Assembly (NCBI GenBank): GCA_907165275.2
Contig: OU015652.1
Location: 9,687,001-9,751,000, forward strand
Length of the DNA stretch: 64,000 nt
Direction: 5' to 3'
From: Zygaena filipendulae
Taxonomy: Eukaryota > Arthropoda > Insecta > Lepidoptera > Zygaenidae
Below, piece by piece: positions 49,401 through 59,810 of the stretch (position 1 is the first letter of the stretch; every line of letters begins with the position of its first letter). The translations under genes were made by a program, and so were the position numbers. The notes under the pieces were generated by a model, which searched no databases, had not been told where the DNA came from, and saw only the letters and a list, made by a program, of their open reading frames with translations.

Positions 49401-52400
49401 CAATATTTAACTGCATTTCTTCATCTGCTAGTTTCTGGTCTAATTTTTGTTTCTTCTTTAGTTTTAAGTTTGCTTTTTCAATTGGCAACATGTCATCATC
49501 CTCACCATTACTCTCTTCTTCTTCGCTGGAATCAGAATTATATTCCATTTTGTCACTGCTGGCATGTTGTCCATCATCTGAAGATGCGTCCATTCCATTC
49601 TCATTATCAGAGTCTTGAAATAAGTCATCTAAAGTACCAACCTTAAAAAAAAAAAAATATTTAGTTTACCAACAATTTAAACAATTGTTCATTGCGTTAA
49701 AAAAAAATATTAATTAAACTAACAGATGTAACAAGTTAGACAGTAGGCTATTTGACTATTTTTTTATTTTTAGTCTCAGACGAAATAAAAACTCAAGACG
49801 GAGCGCTGTCAACAACAAAGTGAAGCCCGTATCGTAAACATGTGAGCATTTAGTGAGTGTTGCCGTGCAGTGAAAACTTATTACCCAAAATTGTTAAGTT
49901 CTAGAAAGATGAATGGATAAGTAAATAGATAAGTTAGTATTTGTATATTCGAGAACCTTAAAAATATAGGTTTCGAATTTATGATAAAACATGGAAAATA
50001 AAAATTAACGCCTATTTACACTTACATTAATTTTATGAATATTAAATTTTTTTACAAAATAATTAAAACCGACTTCCAAAAAACACAAAACTAAAAAGCT
50101 AAAAATAACAAAATACCGATTTAATCCAACAGACCAACAACGTAATACCTACTATTATTGGTTTGTGCTACCACTTTTCGATTTGAATTCGGTGCCAAGC
50201 CCGCTTACGTCTGCCCACTTGGGTTGTTCAGTTCACGACGAGCTCATGGCGGGAGTGGACTTAGCTCATCTATCTACTTACTCCATACTTGGCTTGTCAC
50301 CGACTTCATATCGAAAAGTGGTAGCACAAACCAATAATAGTAGGTATTACGTGTATTATTGTCTGTTGGATTAAATCGGTATTTTGATATTTTAAGCTTT
50401 TTAGTTTTGTGTTTTTTGTTAAAAATTTGTTAATTTCTTGCTTTTAAGTGAGACGGTTTGTAATTTATCTAAGTTACAATAGCCTGATGTTAACTACTCA
50501 TCATCTTTTACAAAATATTGCTCTTTTCGATGCAGGGACGTTAATTTTTGAGGAGTTCTCCTGGTACATCACACTCAGTTCCACTTTGCCATATACGTTG
50601 TGAGTTGTGACGAGCATAAATTATTTAGGAACCATTTAAAGTAAACGAATCGGAACTCGTGAAATACCTATTATTGAGTAGTTCCGATGATCATCTGTGG
50701 TCTTCATCATCAGTTCCACTTCTTCAAATTTTGCTTTCCGAAAGCAAATAAACGATTTACTATAAAAAATACTCAAATCGGTATAGGTGTGCTTATTATT
50801 TTTGAAGAGTTCCCTCGATTTCTCCAAGATCCCATCATCAGATCCCGATTTGGTGGCAATGGGACCTAATTCAGGTTAAACCCTTTCAAACAAAAAATGA
50901 ATTTTCGAAATTGGTCCAACCGTCTTCGAGTAATCGGTGAACCTACATAAAAAAAAAACATACATACAATCGAATGCATAACCTCCTGCTTTTTGGAAGT
51001 CGGTTAAAAACTTAAAATCGAAATAGGTAAATGAACGTGTTACATTACGTTCCAGGTCACATTAACTTACCCAAAAAACGGGGACTATTGTGACGCTCAC
51101 TAGTAGCAACACTTATGAAAGTTGTGGAGGTTTTGTGTTCCAAGTTATCATAAATTAATAAAATTGATATTTTATTAAAAATGTGGTTCTATCCTGCTTT
51201 TTATTTTTCGAAGATTGGTTTTTACACCCTCTTACTACAAAATACGGCATTTTTTCTTTAAAAAATAGAAATTATTACAGCGTGACACTCCGCACGTCGG
51301 AATAGCTTGACTGACAAGGTAAGGCGTAGTTTCGTTATATGTGTGTGCGTGTAACTGTGCATGTACACGCCGAGGCGTAGTTTTACGGCTTCACTTCTTT
51401 GTTCACAGCGCTCCGTCTTGAGTTTTTATTTCGTCTGAGTTTTTAGTGATCATGTAGATTCATAAAAAATATTAGACACGTATTTTTTTCTTTTTCATTT
51501 AAGCAAAAAATAACGGAGATACGTTGTTGAGTCGACATGTCGCGTGACGTTACAATCAGGCGCAGTTTTATTGCGCTTTATCCAGGTATATTTTCGTTAA
51601 TTTGAAAAAGCAAAAAATACTTGTCCATTATTGAGAACGTATGACGGACTAAAGCGCTTATTACACTTTGCAATTTCAGGGCACAAATCTAGGGCGGTAA
51701 ATCAGAAGCGAGTGATTACACTACACTAAATTGGACTGCCAATTCGGCAGTGTTGTCACTTTTCACCAGATCTGGCGAAATTTAATGTCGTTGGTGATTT
51801 GGTGGAAGACTTAGAATATTTCAAGAACTTTACAATTTGTCAGACACTAATTTAGGAAATCGGAAGGTTTAATCGAAGTTTAGAACAGTTAGATTCCAAT
51901 ATAGTGAGATTGCGCCAATCTCCGCTCCGCCCCAATCGACTTCTCCCTAAATTGGTTACGATTTAGGGCAGTGTAATCGCATCGGAACCAATTTAGAGTC
52001 GGTAAGTGAGACAGAGAGTAAGTGATCACACTAGGTTAAAATGTACCCTAGAGTGGTCGATTTAGGGTGCAACTTAATGTAGAGTGATCACTCGCTCTTT
52101 CTCTCTTTCACTAACTGATTCTAAATTGTATCCAATTTAAATTCCCTAAATAGAAAGTAGTGTATACCTACTAATATTATAAAGAGGAAAGATTTTATTT
52201 TTTGTTTGTATGTTTGTTACGATTTTACTAAAAAACTACTGGACCGATTTAAAAAATTCTTTCTTCTGATTCTATAAAGAGTAAATTAGGCTACTTTGGA
52301 GTTCCTGCGGGAATTCCGAAACTCACGCCGAAACGGTTGCATAAATTATGACGGGACTTTCATTGCTAATTAGCTGATGCTATAAGGAGTAAATTAGGTT

Positions 52401-54506
52401 ATTTAGGAGCTCCTGCGGGAATTCCAAAACTCGAGCGGGTGAAACCGGGGGGCACAGCTATAATATCATGAAGAGGTAAAGTTTGTGAACTTGTTACGTA
52501 GTATTTATGACGTTGTAGGGATCTACTGAACTGATTTAGAAAATTCTTAAAGGAAACTATATGGTAGTCCTGCTCCTGAGTGACATGTCCTTTTTTATCT
52601 CGAAATTCCCAGGGGAATTCCGAATTTACCGCAGGTGAAAATCACGGGGGACAGCTAGTATCTAATAAATAGGTAGTCGCGTTCATGTCGATTTTTTTAT
52701 TAAGTAAATCCTTACTAATATTATAAACTAGCTGTGCCCCACGGTTTCACCCGCGGTAATTTCAGAATTCCCACGGTAATTTCGGAATTCCCGCAGGAAT
52801 TCCGGGATAAAAAGTACCCTATGTCCTTCTCTGTACCCCTGACAACGTGCATGCCAAATTTCATTCAAATCCGTTCAGCCCTTATTGCGTGATTGAGTAA
52901 ATGTATGCGAGGATAAGAGCTCGAAAGCGCTTTTTCAGACTGCAGACAGGCGAATGAGGTCTTACCCAAAGTGGACGCCTGTCTCTCTTGCAGTCTCCTA
53001 TGGTTGAGCAGAACCCATCTCCGTATGGCGACAGGTTCTCTTACAGGCCATGGCCCTTACAACAAGCATTTGTATAACAAAAAATGTTACAGACAGCCCC
53101 CTTTGCAGAACTTGCATGGAGGCAGACGAAACTGCTGCTCATGTGTTACTTGAATGTGATAGAGTGGCACCATACAGTGCTAAGTACTTAAGAACACCAA
53201 GGTCACTCCTGGAAGCCTGACATTGTGACAAAGTGATATTAGGAATGCTGGGCTTCCTTGAGGAGCTGGGTTGGCACGAATAGTAATATTCCCACCACAC
53301 ACAAAATAGGTGTTATATTAAATTATAGCTTTGATAATACTATGATTTGATATAGATGCACATTCTATACTAAGTTACCTGGTATTTTTCACCATTAGAC
53401 TTGGCTTCAACAGTATTATCATTACTGCTGTCACCTTCACTATCATGTTCAGCATCAGAAACGATGTCATCATCAACATCACTGTCTTTTTCTTGCTCTT
53501 CTATTTCCAATTTTGATCGTTTTGATTTTGTCTTCTTCTGTTTTGGTTTTAGCCATTCTTTATTGTCATCTGTAAATCCTGCAAAACATTTGCAATATAA
53601 TATTTAATGATCAGTTTATTATTCTTGTATTTTTGGCATTCAATAGTTATTTTTTAAAACATTTATTTATATTATGTTTTTTAACTAAGATATAGTAAGG
53701 TGAAATCCGGAACCATAGTAGATATAAAAATATATAGGTTAGACCATATATAATTTTCATTAGGTTTCATTAAAAGTAAATTGCATAACTTAAAAAAACC
53801 AGCAACACACGTCATATATACACTACTTTTCATGTTCTCTTTATTTCATGGATAACATTATTACAATAAAAGATCTTAAATATCATAACAAAGCCCAGAA
53901 TGATAGCTGTTACAATTTGTTTTAAAAAGGAAACTTAATCTTTTATACCTATATTCATTTTCCTTGATTATAACCTCTATTTTGTACTTTAATGTAAGAA
54001 CTGATTTCTCAGATCCTTAGTTTTAAACCTGAGTTTCTTACCTTTGACCTCGTCAGCAGAACTGTTATCTGAGTCTTCATTATTCTTAATTATAACCTCA
54101 GTTTGTTTAGTAACATTTTTCTTGGCCTGTTTCAGTGCCTTTTTCTTCTCAACCAGTTGAGCCTTTTTCTTATTTCTTCTTGCTGCCCGCTGTTTCTGTC
54201 TGTGCGTTAACTTCTTTGGTTCTTCTTCATCATTACCTACAAATATATCAACGATACTAAATTAAATGTTGTGTTGTATCAAAATCGCTGATTACTTTTA
54301 TTGATGTTGTTGAATGATTTTGTTTCCATGATGCCGACTGTAACCTCCGTATACGAATCAAAGTAAAGCAATAGTGCTTTGTTAAATTAAACTAAAATAA
54401 ACTTACCTAATTCTTTTTTAAAAACCGGATCAGGTTGTTTCCTGGCCTTCCTGCCAGGACCTTTTTTAATTTTCTTGGTTTCGTCGAATTTCGCTTTTCG
54501 ACCCAT
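46424..54506 (-). CDS. Nop2: NOP2/NSUN1, 25S/28S rRNA cytosine-C5 methyltransferase, six exons
   Basis: Exons on the minus strand: 54,506-54,407; 54,236-54,042; 53,578-53,379; 49,641-48,277; 47,708-47,536; 47,057-46,424. Phases agree at every junction and give 888 residues, close to what I recall for insect family members. The start MGRKAKFDETKK and GPGRKARK is typical of NOP2. Exons 2-3 encode a basic then acidic linker. Exon 4 holds the methyltransferase: SAM-binding MCAAPGG at 420-426, motif IV DAPCSGTG with Cys492, motif VI YSTCS with the catalytic Cys546, and HTHNMDGFFVAKLKKFSN. Exons 5-6 are an acidic then Lys/Asn-rich tail. The enzyme acts in the nucleolus on large-subunit rRNA and in 60S assembly. 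The exon 5 donor (AAG|GTGCCG) is weak; without it the protein would stop at 47,514. Intron 3 is full of transposons. Confidence 0.85.
47798..47920 (-). mobile_element. Decayed Helitron-like element in NOP2 intron 4
   Basis: CTAG at 47,798-47,801, then GCTGATCCCGGCGTTGATTTC and TATGCAAAATTTCATCTTTCGC. Short and divergent. Confidence 0.4.
50065..51009. mobile_element. Element C, inside family B, with ACCGACTTCCAAAAA ends
   Basis: The left end AACCGACTTCCAAAAA and right end TTTTTGGAAGTCGGTT are inverted. The right end is preceded by CATAACCTCCTGC, a motif also seen at 37,440-37,495. The span is about 945 bp with no long frame. I could not define a target duplication, so it may be part of family B and not a separate insertion. 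Confidence 0.5.
50076..50425. repeat. Large imperfect palindrome, arms about 130 bp
   Basis: The left arm (AAAATACCGATTTAATCCAA onward through TTTGTGCTACCACTTTTCGA) is mirrored by TCGAAAAGTGGTAGCACAAA and TTGGATTAAATCGGTATTTT on the right. The loop, about 50,205-50,310, is unpaired. It would fold into a long hairpin if transcribed within the NOP2 pre-mRNA. The small frame at 50,165-50,374 spans loop and arm and is not a gene. Confidence 0.75.
51656..52160. repeat. Repeat with GAGTGATYACACT words, unknown class
   Basis: GCGAGTGATTACACTACACT, AAGTGATCACACTAGG and AGAGTGATCACTCGC recur in both orientations, with several CTAAATTG and TTAGGG words. Probably a MITE with subterminal repeats. Ends not determined. 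Confidence 0.4.
52166..52658 (+). mobile_element. Tandem Helitron-like copies, plus orientation
   Basis: The first copy starts TACTAATATTATAAAGAGG and contains two internal body repeats (GAGTAAATTAGG near 52,280 and 52,388), ending at GGGCACAGCTATAAT near 52,463. A second copy follows directly and ends in CTAG at 52,655-52,658. In NOP2 intron 3. Confidence 0.6.
52709..52727 (+). mobile_element. 19-bp Helitron 5' end left in front of an opposite copy
   Basis: TCCTTACTAATATTATAAA is the family's 5' terminus. It is cut immediately by the CTAG of the reverse-oriented copy at 52,728, preceded by A as Helitron insertion requires. Confidence 0.55.
52728..52915 (-). mobile_element. Helitron-like element with duplicated segment
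   Basis: CTAG at 52,728-52,731 and the hairpin CACGGTTTCACCCGCGG. GGTAATTTCRGAATTCCC is repeated in tandem at 52,755-52,792. The far end is lost at about 52,915, where a retrotransposon remnant begins. Confidence 0.65.
52916..53283 (+). pseudogene. C-terminal remnant of a non-LTR retrotransposon polyprotein
   Basis: One frame gives RMATGSLTGHGPYNKHLYN; a one-base shift is then needed to read CRTCMEADETAAHVLLEC (a C-x2-C-x7-H-x4-C zinc-binding pattern), then LGFLEELGWHE and a stop at 53,281-53,283. This arrangement after an RNase H-like region is typical of insect non-LTR elements. The frameshift and an in-frame stop (LLEA then TGA) show that it is dead. In NOP2 intron 3. Confidence 0.7.
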
Positions 54507-54720
54507 TGTTACTAAATGGATTTAATTGTGAACTACAAAATAATAATCTAAAACCGCTGAAGAAAATAATCACAAATCGCACAAAATGCTTTCCTTTATT
54601 TCAAAGAAATTACTAAGTAGGTAATAGGTACTAGGTTGGTTGGTTATTGTTTTTGGCTTTTGTACCCAACATGACACACCGACACACGTGCTCGTCAAAC
54701 CAAGTCAAACTCACAAATTT

Positions 54721-55178
54721 GTTTTTTTGTAAAGTTTACCCCTTTCAGGGAAAGCAAAGGAAACTTAGTCCATGCAGCCATTTCAGATATTTATTTTCTT
54801 CAATTCATTTCTTCAAAAGGCCTTAGCCTGTTTATGTACACTATTATGTCTTGTCATTATTGTTAATTAAATATCTTGTATTGTTGCCAATATGTGTTCA
54901 TATAAGGATTTGTAGTTTCTTCTGTTTTTTAGCAGTTCTAGAGTAAAGCGCGGGATACTCTTGGAATGTTCGTATATTCTTATTAAATGGTCAATTAAAA
55001 TCAAACGTTGAATGGAAAATGCAGAGCAATCAAAGATCAAGTGATCTAGAGTTTGTGGCGTATGTACTGAGTCAGTACTACAAAAATTGCAAGAGGGAGA
55101 AGATATGATTTTCATCCTATGTAAATGAGCATTGTGTCGGCCATGACCAAGTCGTAATCTATTAATAATTTTATAAAA
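54721..55178 (-). pseudogene. Jockey-like retrotransposon 3' end, ORF2 tail plus 3' UTR
   Basis: The minus strand reads IINRLRLGHGRHNAHLH then a cysteine/histidine pattern (CNFC, LDHLIFDC), typical of the extreme C-terminus of Jockey-type ORF2. The stop is near 54,867. The 3' UTR includes GGCTGCATGGACTAAGTTTC and GAAAGGGGTAAACTTTAC and ends in an A-run at 54,721-54,727. It is 5' truncated. It lies upstream of NOP2 on the same strand. Confidence 0.7.
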
Positions 55179-55204
55179 TTAATTTAACTAGACAGACACA
55201 AACA

Positions 55205-55275
55205 CAGAGATTTTTTTTTGGTAAACTTTACGGTTTCGGGTTTACCCACAGGTTTACCCCTTTCGAGGAATGTGT
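55205..55275 (-). mobile_element. Fragment of the same retrotransposon 3' UTR
   Basis: On the minus strand CGAAAGGGGTAAACCTG, GGGTAAACCCGAAACCG and then AAAGTTTACC followed by an A-run. Short and diverged. Confidence 0.45.
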
Positions 55276-55429
55276 TTTTTGGTAATTACTTAATGTTCTT
55301 TCCTAACGTTCTTTCTTAGTTACGAGATTGTACGCCGCGCCCAAAAATCCTTTTTAGGTGATATACAATTTTGTTTAAAAATCAATTGTATATTATGTCA
55401 CTAAAATTGTAATTACCGTTAGATTATAA

Positions 55430-55800
55430 TCTATCTCGCGAGATTGTAAATTGTCAAAAGATCGTGAACCGACCCAACCATAATTATAATCAGAGAGAAG
55501 GTAATCACTACGTTTATTATAATCTACCGAAAAATAATGCGTTAAATGCAATAAATTGTAAGCAGGATGTTACGGTTCACAATCTTTTGTCAGTTAATCC
55601 TAGACATTGTCAACCTCTTTTGTGAATTTATGTAGTTTAGTAGGCCGTGGATGACTAATAAATAATCCATTTAGTGGACCAGAGAGAAGGTAATCACTAC
55701 GTGCTAGTCTCAGAAGAATAACTAAAGCATATTCTTCTGAGGTGCTAGTTATTCTTCTGAGTCACTACGTTTTACGACTAGACGTAGACACATCGAACAA
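55430..55800. repeat. Patchwork of short inverted and direct repeats
   Basis: AGAGAGAAGGTAATCACTAC occurs at 55,493 and 55,681 (also near 61,855, and inverted near 61,784). A perfect 16-bp inverted pair CTCAGAAGAATAACTA is at 55,709-55,724 and 55,746-55,761. An inverted pair around GTGAACCG flanks 55,450-55,600. Probably termini of several short DNA transposons. Confidence 0.55.
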
Positions 55801-56669
55801 AAAAATAAAACTGTCTTCTTCTTCTTCTTTAATAATTGCCAATGACAATAATAAAAATCTCTTCATCTACTTCAATAATGGCGAAACGCCAATGACAATG
55901 TTAGATTGTTCCCCAAGTTAAAACTCTCTTGAAAGCCAGTTTCCTGCTCAGGGTCGAAAAAAGATGCTGAAAACTTACTGAAATGACGAAGACAAACGTG
56001 ACACGTGTGTTTTCGGTACGGCTTTCAATCACTCGTCATCGTCACATCGAAAACGACAGTTCATTTTGCTCAAATGCCGCCAAAAGTCTCGGACGGAACA
56101 TCAATCTTATTAAAAAACCGACACGAAAGTCTAAACTGAATTCCTTATCGGTTCTGGGTTAATAAAAATCTGTCCTTTTTATTTGTTAGGTAGATCTAGA
56201 TAATTTTTTTTATTTAAATACAATTTTCTTTAAATACATTTTTAATTGTAAACCGTTGTAGAACAGTGAGTTACTACAAAATAGCTCTTTTCTATTGCTA
56301 TTAAATTGTTTACTAAGAAACCTGTCCAGATCTTTATTGGTTTTGTCTAAAAAATCTTTTCAAAAACCGGTATTTCTCCGAAAATAACCGGAAAGAAAGA
56401 TGGTTTTGTGATTTCACTTTACTACTTTTAGTTGACAGTTGGTTAATATTTGACAGCAAAGGTTACGACAGTGATAGGTACCTACTTACTTGCCATTTGT
56501 CATTTTGTCGATTTTGTCCACTACCCACCTACCTACCTACCGTTCTAAAATTTTGGGGACTCTAACGAAGTTAAAATTCCTACAACCCTTGCCAGAAACA
56601 GCAATATAAATTCTTTAATATGATTTAATCGCTTAAGGTTTCTGTTCAATCTTGACTACGACTTACGAA
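55801..56669. other. Upstream flank of COQ10
   Basis: CTT microsatellite near 55,812-55,828, then AT-rich sequence and the putative COQ10 promoter. No coding frame. A (CACCTACCTACC) tract is at about 56,525. Confidence 0.45.
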
Positions 56670-57886
56670 ATGGCTTGTTTGAGAAAGTGGGCTACTGGTT
56701 TTCAAATTATGACTCGTGAAATTTCAGGGTAAGTGTCAGCTATAGGTATTTAATAACTTTTAAACTGTTACTCGTGACATTTTAAATTGGTTCTTACCTA
56801 ATCAATGCTCTGTAGTATTTTGCAAGTGATTCAATTTGTATCCATATTATAGTTTTCAGGGTCAATGTATAAATAGACACAGGAAAGATAGTAATGTACA
56901 TTGTCAGTGTCATGGACTAGAACAACAGAAACGTACGTTTCTTGACTTCTCTAAAGCTAACCGACGTCGAGAATACAGTGGAAGACAGCTAGTTGGGTGA
57001 GTAATTTAATATAATATTAAAGAAACAGTTTAGATAAATTGGTACAGAAAGCTCTCTAAATATGAATAACAAGTTGTTGCATGCAGTTTCACCCTAGTGA
57101 ATTTAGGGAGTTCCTTGAGAACTCTTCAAAGATCCTATGTTATAAAGAGACTAGCTTTCCTTTAAAAAAAGTTAGAATATGATAGTTCTTGAGAGAACTT
57201 CTCAACAAACTAACAATAAAAAACACATATTACACCATCTCCATGTTGACATAATAAAAAAGATTAAATTGTATTCTATACATTGTGTAGGATGATGACG
57301 TCACTAGTTATTCATCTTTAGTGTGAAGTACTTAACATAATTATTCATAAATTTTCACAGTTCAGTTGATGTAAGAGTATTTGTCATAACTTATTAATGT
57401 TAGTTTTTGGTTTCTTTCAGGTATTCAATGGAACAAATGTTTGAAGTTGTGTCTGATGTTGAAAATTATTATCTTTTTGTACCCTGGTGTAAAAAGTCAC
57501 TTATTTTGAACAGAAGCACTAATAACTTGAAAGCAGATTTAATTGTGGGTTTCCCACCTATAAATGAGAGTTATATATCTGAAGTAAGCCTCATAAAACC
57601 TCATCTAGTAAAGGCTGAGTGCACGAAAGGTAGACTCTTCCATCACTTGCTTAGTGTATGGAGATTCAGCTCAGGTCTTAAGAGAGAGCAACAATCATGT
57701 GTTGTAGACTTTCAAATAACATTTGAATTTCGTTCAGCGTTTCATTCTCATTTGTCAGATTTATTCTTTGAACAAGTTGTAAGAAAAATGGAGGGAGCAT
57801 TCTTGAAAGAAGTAGGTAGAAGATATGGAGCACCTTCATTGCAATCAAGAAATTTAATCTATAGCAATAATGAATTGAAAAGTTGA
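56670..57886 (+). CDS. Coq10: Coenzyme Q-binding protein COQ10, mitochondrial, three exons
   Basis: Exons 56,670-56,728, 56,853-56,996 and 57,421-57,886 join in phase to 222 residues. The N-terminus MACLRKWATGFQ is basic and likely a mitochondrial presequence. Exon 2 ends RRREYSGRQLVG; exon 3 continues YSMEQMFEVVSDVENYY then FVPWCKKS (residues 87-94), the signature of the COQ10 START-like lipid-binding fold. The rest (VGFPPINESYISEV, VWRFSSG, FQITFEFRSAFHSHL, EVGRRYG) completes the fold. The protein binds ubiquinone in the inner membrane and supports respiration and CoQ synthesis; it has no enzymatic activity. Intron 2 holds a decayed Helitron. For exon 2 the acceptor TATAG at 56,852 is needed, since the nearby CAG would give a stop. 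Confidence 0.88.
57085..57145 (-). mobile_element. Decayed Helitron-like fragment in COQ10 intron 2
   Basis: GCAGTTTCACCCTAGTGAATT and GGGAGTTCCTTGAGAACTC correspond to the hairpin side and body of the family. Confidence 0.4.
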
Positions 57887-58252
57887 CCAAAGTAAAAGAG
57901 ACTTTAATTAATTTAACCAAGTGATAGTGATTCTTGTGATCAATTTATGTGAATTTATTTATTACTAGTATTAGTAATAATACCTGTGATGGTTTAATTA
58001 TGAATGGTACAAAATATTGAAATATAGTATGCAGTTGCACATGGTACAAAAGATCCCAAGGGTCGAAGTACCGAGGCTTCACTTGCCTACCCGTTAAGAT
58101 GCAGTTGCACAATATGTGCTAAAATATTACAATTTAGTGTAATGTCATAAATTATAATCATTCAAGGTCTCATTCATTTTGTTGCAAAAAACGATAATTC
58201 AAAACAGTAATCATGCTTGTTGTTAAATAATTGTAGTAAATGCTAAAATAAT

Positions 58253-58258
58253 AATAAA
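58253..58258 (+). terminator. Poly(A) signal AATAAA, candidate for COQ10
   Basis: Canonical AATAAA 367 bases after the COQ10 stop. It lies only 30 bp from the PPIH stop codon on the other strand. Confidence 0.5.
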
Positions 58259-58282
58259 CCGTTTTCTGCATTGAAATTATCT

Positions 58283-58288
58283 TTTATT
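58283..58288 (-). terminator. Poly(A) signal overlapping the PPIH stop codon
   Basis: The minus strand reads ATG-TAA-ATAAAAG, so AATAAA starts inside the TAA stop. If used, the PPIH 3' UTR would be only some 15-30 bases. Confidence 0.5.
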
Positions 58289-59637
58289 TACATTTGTCCA
58301 CACTGTGAAATAGTGACTGGTATTTTAGGTTTATTATTTGGTCCTGTAGGTACATTTTCTATTTTTCTCATAACCAGCAAACCGTCAATAACCCTCCCAA
58401 AAACTACATGCTTATTGTCTAAGAAGTTACACTTTGCACATGTTATGAAGAACTGACAACCATTTGTGTCTTTGCCGCTGTTAGCCATTGATAATAATCC
58501 TGGTGAGTCATGTTTTAATGAAAAGTTTTCATCAGCAAATGTACTTCCTCCATATATGCTCATCACACCAGTGCCATCACCCTAAAATATGTGAGTGGAA
58601 TCATTAAAATTTTCTATAGATGTGTAATAAGATGGGTAAACTTAATTTTAGGCTGAACTAGTATATTCACAAGAAAATTCATTTTTCATCAGTCACATCA
58701 AGTTATGTCCAAAAAAGCTATAATTATATTTTGTTGTCAATTCACAAGAAAGAAGAACTTACCAAGTTCTATTTCTTCTATGACAATAATCAAAATTATT
58801 ACCTGGCCGAGGCAAAAACTAGTTCAACCCATAATTAAGCTTGACTGATCAGATGAAATGATAAATAATATATTTTGGCCTCTGCTAACGCACATTAACA
58901 AAATCACCGCCTTGTATCATAAAGTCTTTGATAACTCTGTGAAATGTGGCCCCTTTGAAGCCTAGTGGTACACCATCCCTTCTATATTCACCTGTGCAAA
59001 ATTCTCTGAAATTTTCACTAGTTTTGGGCACTACGTCAGCGAATAATTCGAATATCATCCTTCCTATTTCCTAAAAAGAAAAAAGTTTATTGTGGGGTTA
59101 GTTTGTATCAAAGTATAGTTGTTCTATTTCACAAAGTATGTTTGGCTATGACTGTGTTGAGATGTGCTCATATTATACATTGTTTTAGTGTGTAACTCTG
59201 GGAGCATTCAGTTTCTATTGCAATGATGTTCACACACACAAATGCTCACTACTACAACCAGGGCAGAGTGGACTTCCTGACATAGAAGAACTATATGGCC
59301 CAGTATCCACCAAAGTGGAGAGATGAGATGTTTTGAATAGCGATTTCGTTATTTCCACGTCTCTCTGCTTAGCTACGGTAGAAGAATCAAGTGGAGATTA
59401 GAGGAGATGTCACATTTTTCTATAAAAAGTGCCGCGAGCGGACAAGCGGCGCAGCAGAGGGAGCGAATATATTGTGTTGACTGTTGACTATACAAATTTA
59501 AGGTTATGAAAAGGTACCTAATAAAAAAAATTGTAAAATACTTGATTACTTACAGTTGTTCCTACATTTACATCGAAAAAGACAACTGGATTATTGGGAT
59601 TTCTCAATTGAGATTGTATTTGGTTCCAGGTAGGCAT
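58288..59637 (-). CDS. Ppih: Peptidyl-prolyl isomerase H (spliceosomal cyclophilin), three exons
   Basis: Exons on the minus strand 59,637-59,554, 59,070-58,894 and 58,581-58,288, all joined in phase 0, give 184 residues. The start [20 protein letters not shown] resembles insect PPIH. Cyclophilin active-site residues are in place: [15 protein letters not shown] (Arg73, Phe78, Gln81), [16 protein letters not shown] (Phe131) and KHVVFG (His145). [17 protein letters not shown] and ISQCGQM at the end are PPIH-type. PPIH belongs to the U4/U6.U5 tri-snRNP, binding PRPF4. The position equal to cyclophilin A Trp121 is Phe140 (CNFLDNK). The upstream flank is repetitive DNA only 50 bp away. Confidence 0.9.
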
Positions 59638-59655
59638 AGTTTCAAATATATGAAA

Positions 59656-59675
59656 GTATCTCTAAGTAGTTTGTG
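59656..59675. repeat. 20-mer shared with 61,825-61,844
   Basis: GTATCTCTAAGTAGTTTGTG occurs identically at both places. Here it lies between the PPIH start codon and the retrotransposon tail, so even this short leader is repetitive. Confidence 0.6.
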
Positions 59676-59684
59676 TATAAGAAC

Positions 59685-59810
59685 AATTTTTTTTTTGGTG
59701 AAGTTTACCCACAAATTAACTAGACTTATGTCTAAAGAGTTTACCCCTCTCGGGGAAGGCAGAAGGAATCTTAGGCCATATAGCCAATTCATTAGTATTT
59801 TCTTCTTCTA
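59685..59810 (-). mobile_element. Retrotransposon 3' UTR copy directly upstream of PPIH
   Basis: On the minus strand GGCTATATGGCCTAAGATTC and CCGAGAGGGGTAAACTC match the 3' UTR at 54,730-54,790, followed by an A-run near 59,686-59,697. It has the same orientation as PPIH, with its 3' end about 50 bp before the start codon. Confidence 0.6.

Larger units (their letters stand above)
49775..51439. mobile_element. 1.66-kb DNA transposon (family B) with exact 8-bp target duplication
   Basis: The ends are inverted: both read CTCAGACGAAATAAAAACTC inward and stay identical for 35 bp, with weaker pairing to about 55 bp. TTTTTAGT directly flanks both ends (49,767-49,774 and 51,440-51,447), an exact 8-bp duplication as made by hAT-type transposases. 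No transposase frame is present, so it is non-autonomous. The superfamily call rests on duplication length only. Confidence 0.8.
49743..51655. mobile_element. Family A transposon interrupted by a larger element
   Basis: The terminus TAGGCTATTTGAC starts at 49,743, and the body resumes at 51,448 (GATCATGTAGATTCATAAAA), collinear with the reverse complement of 1,058-1,376. The far end is lost near 51,655. Everything between 49,775 and 51,439 is a later insertion. It lies in NOP2 intron 3. Confidence 0.7.

Noticed and set aside
50165..50374. 69-codon plus frame
   Set aside because: It runs through the loop and right arm of a large palindrome.
54867..55115. 82-codon minus frame as a host gene
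   Set aside because: Upstream frame and cysteine/histidine pattern match the tail of a Jockey-like ORF2, and the 3' UTR type recurs at 59,685.
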